This document shows positions 16,185-21,716 of a DNA stretch of 21,716 nt, in pieces. A program made the position numbers and the translations under genes. The notes below the pieces were generated by a model. It was given only the letters and a program-made list of their open reading frames with translations. It ran no database searches and was not told the origin of the DNA. This DNA comes from Cryptobacteroides sp963543835. GTDB lineage: Bacteria > Bacteroidota > Bacteroidia > Bacteroidales > UBA932. The DNA is taken from NCBI GenBank assembly GCA_963543835.1, contig CAUUCY010000026.1:1-21716 (forward strand). The letters run 5' to 3'. Position 1 is the first letter of the stretch; each line of letters opens with the position of its first letter.

Positions 16185-16196
16185 AAAGGGGGTGAT
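16185..16196 (+). promoter_or_regulatory. Extended Shine-Dalgarno sequence of rpsU
   Basis: AAAGGGGGTGAT differs in one base from AAAGGAGGTGAT, the complement of the usual 16S rRNA 3' end, and that difference still allows a G-U pair. Twelve consecutive pairs are therefore possible, with 11 bases from the GG core to the ATG. Other genes in the window lack such sequences, as expected in Bacteroidota. Confidence 0.85.
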
Positions 16197-16203
16197 TTAG
16201 GGA

Positions 16204-16398
16204 ATGATTATCGTACCGGTAAAAGAAGGTGAGAACATCGAAAGGGCTCTTAAGAAATTCAAGAGAAAATTCGAGAAGACAGGAGCGATACGCGAACTTC
16301 GTGCTCGCAAGAACTTCGAAAAGCCTTCAGTAATCAATAGAATGGCTCGTCAAAAGGCTATTTACGTACAGAAGTTGAAGCTTCAGGACGAACAGTAA
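16204..16398 (+). CDS. rpsU: 30S ribosomal protein bS21
   Basis: A 64-residue basic protein with the bS21 hallmarks MIIVPVKEGENIERALKKFK and RARKNFEKPSVIN, ending KLKLQDEQ. bS21 sits on the small-subunit platform beside the 3' end of 16S rRNA. In Flavobacterium johnsoniae, bS21 with bS6 and bS18 helps hide the anti-Shine-Dalgarno, which explains why Bacteroidota rarely use Shine-Dalgarno sequences. The gene has its own promoter, a very long Shine-Dalgarno sequence and a terminator, so it forms a single-gene unit. Length is normal for Bacteroidota. Confidence 0.97.
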   Translation: MIIVPVKEGENIERALKKFKRKFEKTGAIRELRARKNFEKPSVINRMARQKAIYVQKLKLQDEQ

Positions 16399-16424
16399 TT
16401 ATCTCGTCCATCGTAAGATATGTG

Positions 16425-16452
16425 GCCGCGATGGAAATCGCGGCTTTTTCTT
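16425..16452 (+). terminator. Rho-independent terminator after rpsU
   Basis: GCCGCGAT (16425-16432) and ATCGCGGC (16437-16444) form a perfect 8-pair stem closed by the GGAA tetraloop, followed by TTTTTCTT. It lies 26 bases after the rpsU stop. Confidence 0.92.
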
Positions 16453-16453
16453 A

Positions 16454-16470
16454 ACCCCCTTTCGGGGGGT
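16454..16470 (+). other. Second hairpin between the rpsU terminator and tRNA-Leu
   Basis: ACCCCC (16454-16459) pairs with GGGGGT (16465-16470) around a five-base loop, immediately after the terminator tail and 8 bases before the tRNA 5' end. There is no T-run behind it, so it is not an ordinary terminator. It may be a tRNA leader or processing structure. Confidence 0.5.
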
Positions 16471-16478
16471 GCAAGATT

Positions 16479-16560
16479 GCGGGCGTGTTGAAATTGGTAG
16501 ACAAGCAAGACTTAGGATCTTGTGCCTTTGTGTGTGAGGGTTCGAGTCCCTCCGCCCGCA
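16479..16560 (+). tRNA. tRNA-Leu, anticodon TAG
   Basis: A cloverleaf can be folded by eye. The acceptor stem is GCGGGCG (16479-16485) with CGCCCGC, discriminator A at 16560 and no encoded CCA. The D-arm contains TTGGTAGA. The anticodon stem CAAGA/TCTTG encloses loop CTTAGGA with anticodon TAG at 16513-16515. A long variable arm typical of class II leucine tRNAs follows, then T-arm GAGGG-TTCGAGT-CCCTC. It decodes CUA, and possibly other CUN codons by wobble. Confidence 0.95.
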
Positions 16561-16572
16561 CTTTATTTATCA

Positions 16573-16606
16573 TATATTGTTGAATGTAAACAATATACGA
16601 TTTTTT
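16573..16606 (+). terminator. Candidate terminator after tRNA-Leu
   Basis: TATATTGTT (16573-16581) and AACAATATA (16589-16597) form a perfect 9-pair but AT-rich stem with a 7-base loop, followed after CGA by TTTTTT (16601-16606). The low GC makes it weaker than the rpsU terminator, but it is well placed for the tRNA transcript. Confidence 0.6.
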
Positions 16607-16939
16607 ATTCTATCTTTTTGACGTGCTTTCTAAGGATAATTTAGAGATAATGCTTCGCTCACCCCTAATAGTTTCTTATATTGTAATCATTGCAATGCGG
16701 TTTTAGTCATCATTCGTATTTTATGATTGGATTGTATCGTGGATGTACAGAAGTAACAAGTGTAACATTATTTGTTTTTGAGGGAACTATTTGCGATATT
16801 GTTTTTAGTTTATCGATGTTATTATGTTTTGATAAAAAGAAAAAGACGAACTGTCAAGGGACAGTAATAGGATAATATCGCTGGATGGCATTCATTCTGA
16901 ATTCTTTTACAACCGAAAATCATTAAAATAGAGAAAAAT
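16607..16939 (+). other. AT-rich stretch without a convincing gene
   Basis: Between the tRNA terminator and the ClbS/DfsB-like gene I find no supportable gene. An open frame of 61 codons (16690-16875) has no recognisable motif, and its cysteine- and phenylalanine-rich composition looks random. The stretch is visibly more AT-rich than the DNA to its left. No inverted-repeat ends, integrase remnant or copy of the tRNA 3' end is seen. Confidence 0.5.
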
Positions 16940-17479
16940 ATGGCACGGGCAACAACAAAAATTGATTTACTTGAATCCGCCAATGGGCAATTCGAAAAGA
17001 TGTGGGAAATTATTGATAGTATGAGCGATGAACAACAGGTGACAACATTTACTCAAGAAATGGCATCGGCGGGTAAAGAGGCGCATTGGAATAGAGATAA
17101 AAACTTGAGAGATGTCCTTGTGCATCTATATGAATGGCATCAGTTATTGTTGAATTGGGTAAAAGCCAACAACAATGATGAACGTAAGCCATTTTTACCT
17201 GAACCATATAATTGGAAAACATATCCTATGATGAATGTTGAGTTTTGGAAGAAGCACCAAAATACATCATTGGCGGAAGCGAAGGCAAAGTTAAGAGAGA
17301 GCCACAAAGCTGTAATTGCCATGATAGAGCAGTTCTCCAATGATGAACTCTTTGCCAAAGAGGCACTCGTTTGGACTGGAACTTCTCCACTCGGGGCTTA
17401 TTGTGTTTCGGCGACAGCAAGCCATTATGATTGGGCAATGAAGAAAATAAAACTTCATATCAAAACATCTAAAAAATAA
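16940..17479 (+). CDS. ClbS/DfsB-family four-helix-bundle protein
   Basis: A 179-residue soluble protein. The start MARATTKIDLLESANGQFEKMW and the later NLRDVLVHLYEWHQLLLNWV, PGYNWKTYP-like segment EPYNWKTYPMMN and SATASHYDWAMKKIKLHIK match the ClbS/DfsB (DUF1706) family. E. coli ClbS protects its host from the genotoxin colibactin, but most family members are uncharacterised and no colibactin genes are visible here. The gene is more AT-rich than the left part of the window and stands alone downstream of a tRNA, suggesting acquisition by transfer. No clear Bacteroidota promoter precedes it. Function in this strain is unknown. Confidence 0.83.
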   Translation: MARATTKIDLLESANGQFEKMWEIIDSMSDEQQVTTFTQEMASAGKEAHWNRDKNLRDVLVHLYEWHQLLLNWVKANNNDERKPFLPEPYNWKTYPMMNVEFWKKHQNTSLAEAKAKLRESHKAVIAMIEQFSNDELFAKEALVWTGTSPLGAYCVSATASHYDWAMKKIKLHIKTSKK

Positions 17480-17564
17480 TGCGCCATAGATTAGAAGCAA
17501 TATAAATTTCAAACTTCATATAATCATTGATATTATAGAGGGTATTCCTTAAATCGGCTTTTTG
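17480..17564. other. Intergenic stretch after the ClbS-like gene
   Basis: Short AT-rich spacer. A small inverted repeat, TATAAT and ATTATA around a 7-base loop (17519-17537), is present but has no T-run, so I do not call a terminator. Confidence 0.4.
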
Positions 17565-17755
17565 TCAGATGAGTTCCTTTTTCTGCTCGGGAGGAAGTTT
17601 GCCTTGCTTTCTGTACTGTAAGGGGGATATTCCGGTCATTCTCTTGAAAAACTTGCCGAAGTCCGATTGGGACGGGAACTCCATTTCATTGCTTATTTCC
17701 TTGATACTTTTGTCGCCGAATGAAAGTTTGGCAACGATGCTGAGCGCAATACTGA
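17565..17755 (-). pseudogene. C-terminal remnant of an AraC-type regulator
   Basis: On the minus strand this reads about 60 residues ending with a normal stop (TGA at 17565-17567). They include IVAKLSFGDKSIKEISNEME, FPSQSDFGKFFKRMTGISP and LQYRKQGKLPPE, the second half of an AraC-family helix-turn-helix domain. Against the regulator at 20990-21716, 49 of 53 aligned residues are identical. The DNA aligns without gaps at a constant offset of 3434 bases (17585-17746 with 21019-21180), with about 26 mismatches by hand count, mostly at third codon positions. Upstream of about 17750 similarity stops abruptly and a stop codon lies in frame near 17780. No start or N-terminal domain remains, so it is a truncated copy. 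Confidence 0.88.
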
Positions 17756-17843
17756 TTTTTTGGTTTAAAACTATTTATTATTAACTTGCGAACGTATATA
17801 CTTAATGTGAATACTTCATTTTCAGGCAATAAACAGTTGATCT
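17756..17843 (+). other. Leader region of the DUF4249/TonB-receptor pair
   Basis: This 88-base AT-rich spacer lies between the broken end of the AraC remnant and the DUF4249 start, and must hold the promoter if the receptor pair is expressed. I see no confident TTTG/TAnnTTTG pair. The join between remnant and leader lies here. Confidence 0.4.
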
Positions 17844-18779
17844 ATGATATCCGCCCTGTTGAGTAAAACAAAGAGACTTGTATCTGCGCTTCTTATATTC
17901 ATCTCACTGCCGTCCTGTGTAGAAGAGTTTGATTTCTCTTATGCTTTTCAGAGGCAGTTGGTGCTGAATTGTCTGCTTGAGAATTCCCCCAAGCAGAGCC
18001 TGTCCCTCTCTTACAATATGCGGCTTGGAAGTAATAAAGAAAAAGAAATACCAGAGTCTGTTGCCGTGAAACTTTATAAGGACTCCGAGTTTGTCGGTGA
18101 GTTTTTGCATGAGCAGGAAGATGTTTGGACGCTGGATTATACTCCGGTATCAGGGGCGGAATATCGTATAGAAGTGTGTGACTTGTCCAATAAAATATTA
18201 CTTTCTGCAACTACGGAAATGCCTGTTGAGAAACCTCTTGTATTTGGTGATTATTGGAATCCTCGCGAACCGGTCGTGTATGGGCGCCAGACGCATCCTG
18301 CGGGTCCTGTGTGGATATATGTTTTGTGTTCGGACAATGGGAAACTCTTAGTCAATCCTGAAATCGGCACGACCCACCCTTACGTGGATGATTTCAACTC
18401 TAATGGTGAGATTGAGTATCAAAAATGGCAGTTTGGGACAAGTGACCACCATTCTATAGTATCGGTAGCCGGAACATGCAGCCTGCATTATTCATACATT
18501 AGAATAAGGCAAACACGTGATGACGCCTACACAAGTGGTGATAATGAAGCATTCTTTCTCTATGCGAAAGAAACAGGTGATTGGATTGTGGAGTTGTCCG
18601 TATCGGAATCCTATGACCGATATCTGCAGTCGTCTTTTCAAAAAATGAAGGATGTCTCCAAGGACGATATCGTAAGCCGTCTCCAGGAGGATATAGTCTA
18701 TTCGAACATCAGTGGAGGTCTCGGCATCTTCGGTGCAGTCGCCAAAACTGTTTTTGAGGTTTTAAAAATGTGTGGTTGA
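17844..18779 (+). CDS. DUF4249-family surface lipoprotein
   Basis: A 311-residue lipoprotein. The N-terminus has a signal peptide ending in lipobox LPSC with lipidated Cys25, followed by VEEFD, whose acidic residues fit a Bacteroidota lipoprotein export signal. The segment RQLVLNCLLENSPKQSLSLS and ESVAVKLYKDSEFVGEF, then YTPVSGAEYRIEV, are typical of DUF4249. These proteins are found next to TonB-dependent receptors and probably act as their outer-membrane partner, like SusD, although the family's ligand is not established. The receptor ATG lies 7 bases after its stop, so the two are co-transcribed. Confidence 0.88.
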   Translation: MISALLSKTKRLVSALLIFISLPSCVEEFDFSYAFQRQLVLNCLLENSPKQSLSLSYNMRLGSNKEKEIPESVAVKLYKDSEFVGEFLHEQEDVWTLDYTPVSGAEYRIEVCDLSNKILLSATTEMPVEKPLVFGDYWNPREPVVYGRQTHPAGPVWIYVLCSDNGKLLVNPEIGTTHPYVDDFNSNGEIEYQKWQFGTSDHHSIVSVAGTCSLHYSYIRIRQTRDDAYTSGDNEAFFLYAKETGDWIVELSVSESYDRYLQSSFQKMKDVSKDDIVSRLQEDIVYSNISGGLGIFGAVAKTVFEVLKMCG

Positions 18780-18786
18780 TGCCTTT

Positions 18787-20934
18787 ATGTTGCGCCATTA
18801 TACAAAACTGTTATTGACAATCTTCCTGTTGCAGATAGTCACTCCTCTTTATTCGCAGGAAGAGAATGCCCCGCAGGTATTGGACAGCTCTTTCGTGGTG
18901 GCTGATTTTTTGAATTTGTCGAAAGGGAATAGATGGAGGGCGACAGCTGAAGTCGCGTCCGGATTTACGTCAGTGTCAGGCGTGCCTGACCCGATAAGAC
19001 CCCTGGCTGCTCTCCCCGGCGTCTCCCAGGGAATGGAAGGGACTCATTCCTTCTTCGTCAGAGGCTCAAATCTTTCCGGCAACCGTATCGAACTGTCAAG
19101 TGTGCCGATCTATTGTCCGACACATCTGCTTGGGCTGCTTTCCTCTTTTGATATGGATATGGTCTCATCCACTACCTTTACATCAGGAGCTTTTCCTTCT
19201 TCTTCCGGAAACGCTACGGCTTCCCTTACATCCGTAGAATTGATAAGAGGCAATCTGCCCTCCAAGACTGACAACTTTTCAATATCTCCATATATTTCGG
19301 GAGTACATCTTGCAATACCAGGGAGAACTTCAAAACTCAACTGCCACGTTTCCGCGAGGATTTCACCTTTCCCGGAACTCGCTAATCTTGCATTGAGCCA
19401 AATCTCCCAAAGGGGAAGACATGATCTGCTTTCGACGAGTGGTTTTTCCTACGACCTGCTATCCGCAATTGACTGGACGGGCAAATCCATTTCAGCCGAT
19501 GTGATGTTTTTCTCCACAATGGACAAACTGAAATACCTTACAAATAGAAGACAGTCCAAGATGAATTCTTCGGAACATGTCATAAAGGCTTCAATTTCGC
19601 ACAAACTCGGCAATACGGGAAATATCCGGGCACAGTCCTATATAAATTCATTTTCCTCAGAAGACATACAGTCATACGGTATTCTCTCCGATTCGGGAGG
19701 GCAGCTCGCTCCGTATATTGAAAACAAACTGCAGAACGGAGGGTATAATTTTGAAACTTCGACTAAAGTCATAGTTGACGGCTTGCTCTGTCCGGGCATT
19801 AAATACGAAAGCGGTACTGAAATCCTGTACCGTAAATATGAGCTTGTGACAAAGTATTTAAGTGTCTCCAAGGAAAAGGAGCCTGTTGATAAATCAAGTT
19901 GTACGAGCGCAACTGATGTGTCTGCCTTTGGAGATATTTCAGGGGCTTTTGCCGATAGGGTGAATTTTACACTGGGCGTCAGGCCTACAGCTCATCTTTC
20001 GGACGGGAAGCAAAATTTTAATTGCGATGTTCATGCGATGACAAATGTCAATATGGGGAGAAGTATAGGCATTGAAGTTTGTTATGACAGAGCCGTACAG
20101 TATCATCATCTTCTGGAAGGACTCCCTGTCGGGTGGGGGCAGGATTTGTATATTGCATCAAACGCAGCTTTCCCAGAGGAAGTTATGAATCAGATATATG
20201 CAGGAGTATTCTTTTCAAAAGTAAATAAAAGCCGCTCATTTTTCATTGACGCCTCACTCGGCGCCTATTATAAAACCATGCACAATCTTGTGTCCTACAA
20301 AAGCGCAGAGAATCTGTTTGGGACCTCAAGTATCTCTTGGGAAAATGATGTTACCGTGGGAGAAGGAACTTCCAAAGGCATTGAAGTCTCTATGACAGTC
20401 AAGTTCGGTAGAATTGATTTGCGCACAGCATATACACTTTCTAAAACAGATAGGACCTATCCTGATTTGAACTATGGAAAACCATTTCCTTTCCGTTTTG
20501 ACAGGAGACATATTGCCAATGTCATGCTCGATTTTCTTACTGCCAGCAAGGGGGATGCAAACACACAGCACTTGATTATTTCAGGCAATTATTCGAGCGG
20601 AAATTATATGACAGTGCCTTTGAGCGAATACTCCGGACTCGATTTCCCTATGTGGAAGGCGTTATATCAGAGGTGGAAAGAATATCCGTCAGTAGATGAC
20701 AACTACTTTTTGACCAGACTTGAGATGAATAGTATCAACAATTTAAGAGTCCCAAGTTACTTCAGGATAGATGTCGCCTACTCTTTCAAGTTTGATAAAA
20801 ACGAGTTGTCCTTGTCTGTTTACAACCTTCTCAACCGCCACAATCCGTATCAAATATTTTGGGAGAACGGGAAATGGAAAAAACTGAGCCTGTTCTCTAT
20901 AATGCCGTCTATAAGATGGAAATACATCTTTTAA
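18787..20934 (+). CDS. TonB-dependent outer-membrane receptor
   Basis: A 715-residue outer-membrane receptor. MLRHYTKLLLTIFLLQIVTPLYSQ is a signal peptide, and ATG 18787 fits it better than GTG 18772. The plug domain follows at once, with PIRPLAALPGVSQGMEG, HSFFVRGSNLSGNRIEL and VELIRGN. A long beta-barrel ends in SVYNLLNRHNPYQIFWENGK and a terminal aromatic residue (SIRWKYIF), the usual outer-membrane insertion signal. The carboxypeptidase-like domain found at the N-terminus of many DUF4249 partners is absent, making the protein somewhat short. The substrate is unknown. Its 3' end faces the AraC-type gene with 55 bases between them. Confidence 0.88.
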   Translation: MLRHYTKLLLTIFLLQIVTPLYSQEENAPQVLDSSFVVADFLNLSKGNRWRATAEVASGFTSVSGVPDPIRPLAALPGVSQGMEGTHSFFVRGSNLSGNRIELSSVPIYCPTHLLGLLSSFDMDMVSSTTFTSGAFPSSSGNATASLTSVELIRGNLPSKTDNFSISPYISGVHLAIPGRTSKLNCHVSARISPFPELANLALSQISQRGRHDLLSTSGFSYDLLSAIDWTGKSISADVMFFSTMDKLKYLTNRRQSKMNSSEHVIKASISHKLGNTGNIRAQSYINSFSSEDIQSYGILSDSGGQLAPYIENKLQNGGYNFETSTKVIVDGLLCPGIKYESGTEILYRKYELVTKYLSVSKEKEPVDKSSCTSATDVSAFGDISGAFADRVNFTLGVRPTAHLSDGKQNFNCDVHAMTNVNMGRSIGIEVCYDRAVQYHHLLEGLPVGWGQDLYIASNAAFPEEVMNQIYAGVFFSKVNKSRSFFIDASLGAYYKTMHNLVSYKSAENLFGTSSISWENDVTVGEGTSKGIEVSMTVKFGRIDLRTAYTLSKTDRTYPDLNYGKPFPFRFDRRHIANVMLDFLTASKGDANTQHLIISGNYSSGNYMTVPLSEYSGLDFPMWKALYQRWKEYPSVDDNYFLTRLEMNSINNLRVPSYFRIDVAYSFKFDKNELSLSVYNLLNRHNPYQIFWENGKWKKLSLFSIMPSIRWKYIF

Positions 20935-20989
20935 CGGAACAGACCTGACTCGAAGTGCTGCGCGCAAACTCGCATTAGGGTGAGACACA
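20935..20989. other. Short convergent spacer
   Basis: Only 55 bases separate the converging ends of the receptor and AraC-type genes. I see no clear stem-loop with a T-run on either strand. Confidence 0.4.
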
Positions 20990-21716
20990 TTATGGCATAT
21001 CCGGCGACTCCTTTGCCCGCTCGGGAGGAAGTTTGCCTTGCTTTCTGTACTGCAAGGGAGACATCCCGGTCATCCTTTTGAAGAATTTGCCGAAATCTGA
21101 CTGGGACGGGAACTCCAGCTCGTTGCTTATTTCCTTTATGCTCTTGTCGCTGAACGATAGTTTCGCGACAATTGTCAGCGTGGCGTATTGGTCTATTATT
21201 TCCTGTCCGGTATGACCGGTACGGCGCTTTATGAGAGTGGAAAGATATTTGGGATGATAGTCCAATTTTGTGGCATAGAAAGACAGAGCCCTGTTTGTCC
21301 TCGAATATTTCTCCACAAGATTTATGAATCTTCTTATCACGCTGTCCTCATCGAAGGCTTTCAGCCTTATCGCGACATCCTGCAGTTCCCTTTCCTTGTA
21401 GCTGAATCCGAGTGCCTTGTAGATATAATGACCCGTACTATAGAAAAAGGCTCTCATTATGCTCAAAAGGCATTCTGTCTGGTAAGGATTGTCACGGAAT
21501 CCCACGACCTTTGAGAGCGCCTCATAGAAAAGTTCGGCACTTCGGGAATATTCATAAGTCACCTTGAGCACCGGGGTCTCGTCCAGAATAAATAAGGTAA
21601 GGAAGGCATCGCTTATGCTGAGGGATTTGTCAAGACTGCCTCCGATAAGCAGAGTCCTTGCCCTGAAGTCTTTGGACATTAAAAGGCATTCTATATTCTG
21701 TCCTGCCCTGAAAACC
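20990..21716 (-). CDS. AraC-family transcriptional regulator, 5' end beyond window
   Basis: About 241 residues are visible. The frame stays open to the window edge (VFRAGQNIECLLMSKDFRA), so the internal ATG at 21679 is not the true start and an N-terminal sensing part is cut. The C-terminal half carries the two-part AraC helix-turn-helix: RALSFYATKLDYHPKYLSTL with IKRRTGHTGQEIID, then SIKEISNELEFPSQSDFGKF with FKRMTGMSPLQYRKQ. It converges on the TonB-receptor gene and probably controls it, since AraC-type genes commonly accompany DUF4249/TonB-receptor pairs. Its last 53-60 residues are duplicated in the remnant at 17565-17755. Confidence 0.9.
   Translation of the reverse strand, partial: VFRAGQNIECLLMSKDFRARTLLIGGSLDKSLSISDAFLTLFILDETPVLKVTYEYSRSAELFYEALSKVVGFRDNPYQTECLLSIMRAFFYSTGHYIYKALGFSYKERELQDVAIRLKAFDEDSVIRRFINLVEKYSRTNRALSFYATKLDYHPKYLSTLIKRRTGHTGQEIIDQYATLTIVAKLSFSDKSIKEISNELEFPSQSDFGKFFKRMTGMSPLQYRKQGKLPPERAKESPDMP
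21019..21180 (-). repeat. Direct repeat of 17585-17746 inside the AraC-type gene
   Basis: This 162-base part of the regulator gene aligns without gaps to 17585-17746 in the same orientation, with about 26 differences by hand count (roughly 84 percent identity). The first 34 bases are identical. The two copies bracket the DUF4249 and TonB-receptor genes. Confidence 0.88.

Noticed and set aside
16479..16560. tRNA 3' end as a proven attachment site
   Set aside because: No second copy of the tRNA 3' sequence, integrase gene or island boundary was found in the window.
16690..16875. 61-codon plus-strand open frame between tRNA-Leu and the ClbS-like gene
   Set aside because: No motif, signal peptide, promoter or recognisable relative; length is within chance for an AT-rich spacer.
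17519..17537. Small inverted repeat as terminator of the ClbS-like gene
   Set aside because: Six AT pairs only and no following T-run.
17569..17784. Plus-strand open frame with a counterpart at 21033-21215 (shared CFLYCKGDIPVILLKNLPKS)
   Set aside because: Both lie antisense to the duplicated AraC C-terminal sequence, and their similarity follows from that repeat. Substitutions sit at third positions of the AraC frame, so that is the coding strand.

Overview
The window looks like chromosomal DNA of a Bacteroidota bacterium, most likely of the order Bacteroidales. The gene families are typical of that group: a DUF4249 lipoprotein paired with a TonB receptor, HU-CCDC81-type membrane protein, AmpG-like permease beside a DUF1343/NamZ muramidase, and class I fumarase. 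Promoters of the Bacteroidota TTTG/TAnnTTTG type are visible, and most genes lack Shine-Dalgarno sequences. I cannot name the genus.

Left part, 1-8439, minus strand. Eight genes read in the order prfB, class I fumarase, murI, HU-like membrane protein, NUDIX hydrolase, SpoIID-like lytic transglycosylase, AmpG-like permease, NamZ (cut by the window start). Junctions run from an 11-base overlap to a 14-base gap, so this is very probably one operon. The last three genes plus murI form a peptidoglycan salvage and precursor group: NamZ releases MurNAc outside the cytoplasm, the permease imports wall fragments, a SpoIID enzyme without a signal peptide may cleave them, and MurI makes D-glutamate.

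Middle part, 8440-16139, plus strand. From a divergent intergenic region runs a second tight series: acyl-CoA synthetase, large AsmA-like protein, ACT-domain SerB, glycerophosphodiester phosphodiesterase, a tiny ferredoxin-thioredoxin-reductase-like iron-sulfur protein, and a small membrane-anchored protein. Then rpsU (ribosomal protein bS21) stands alone with a near-perfect promoter, an exceptionally long Shine-Dalgarno sequence and a strong terminator, followed by tRNA-Leu(TAG).

Right part, 16561-21716. Past the tRNA the sequence is more AT-rich and looks like accessory DNA. It holds a ClbS/DfsB-family gene, a C-terminal remnant of an AraC-type regulator, a DUF4249 lipoprotein and TonB-dependent receptor pair, and a convergent AraC-type regulator that runs off the window end. 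The remnant and the regulator's C-terminal end form a direct repeat flanking the receptor pair.

Best leads: the rpsU leader, which fits bS21 autoregulation through the ribosome's sequestered anti-Shine-Dalgarno; the AraC direct repeats around the receptor cassette; the CPC-X11-CPC-X8-CRC protein; the leaderless SpoIID enzyme in the salvage operon; and a prfB without the usual programmed frameshift. I saw no CRISPR array, transposase or phage gene.
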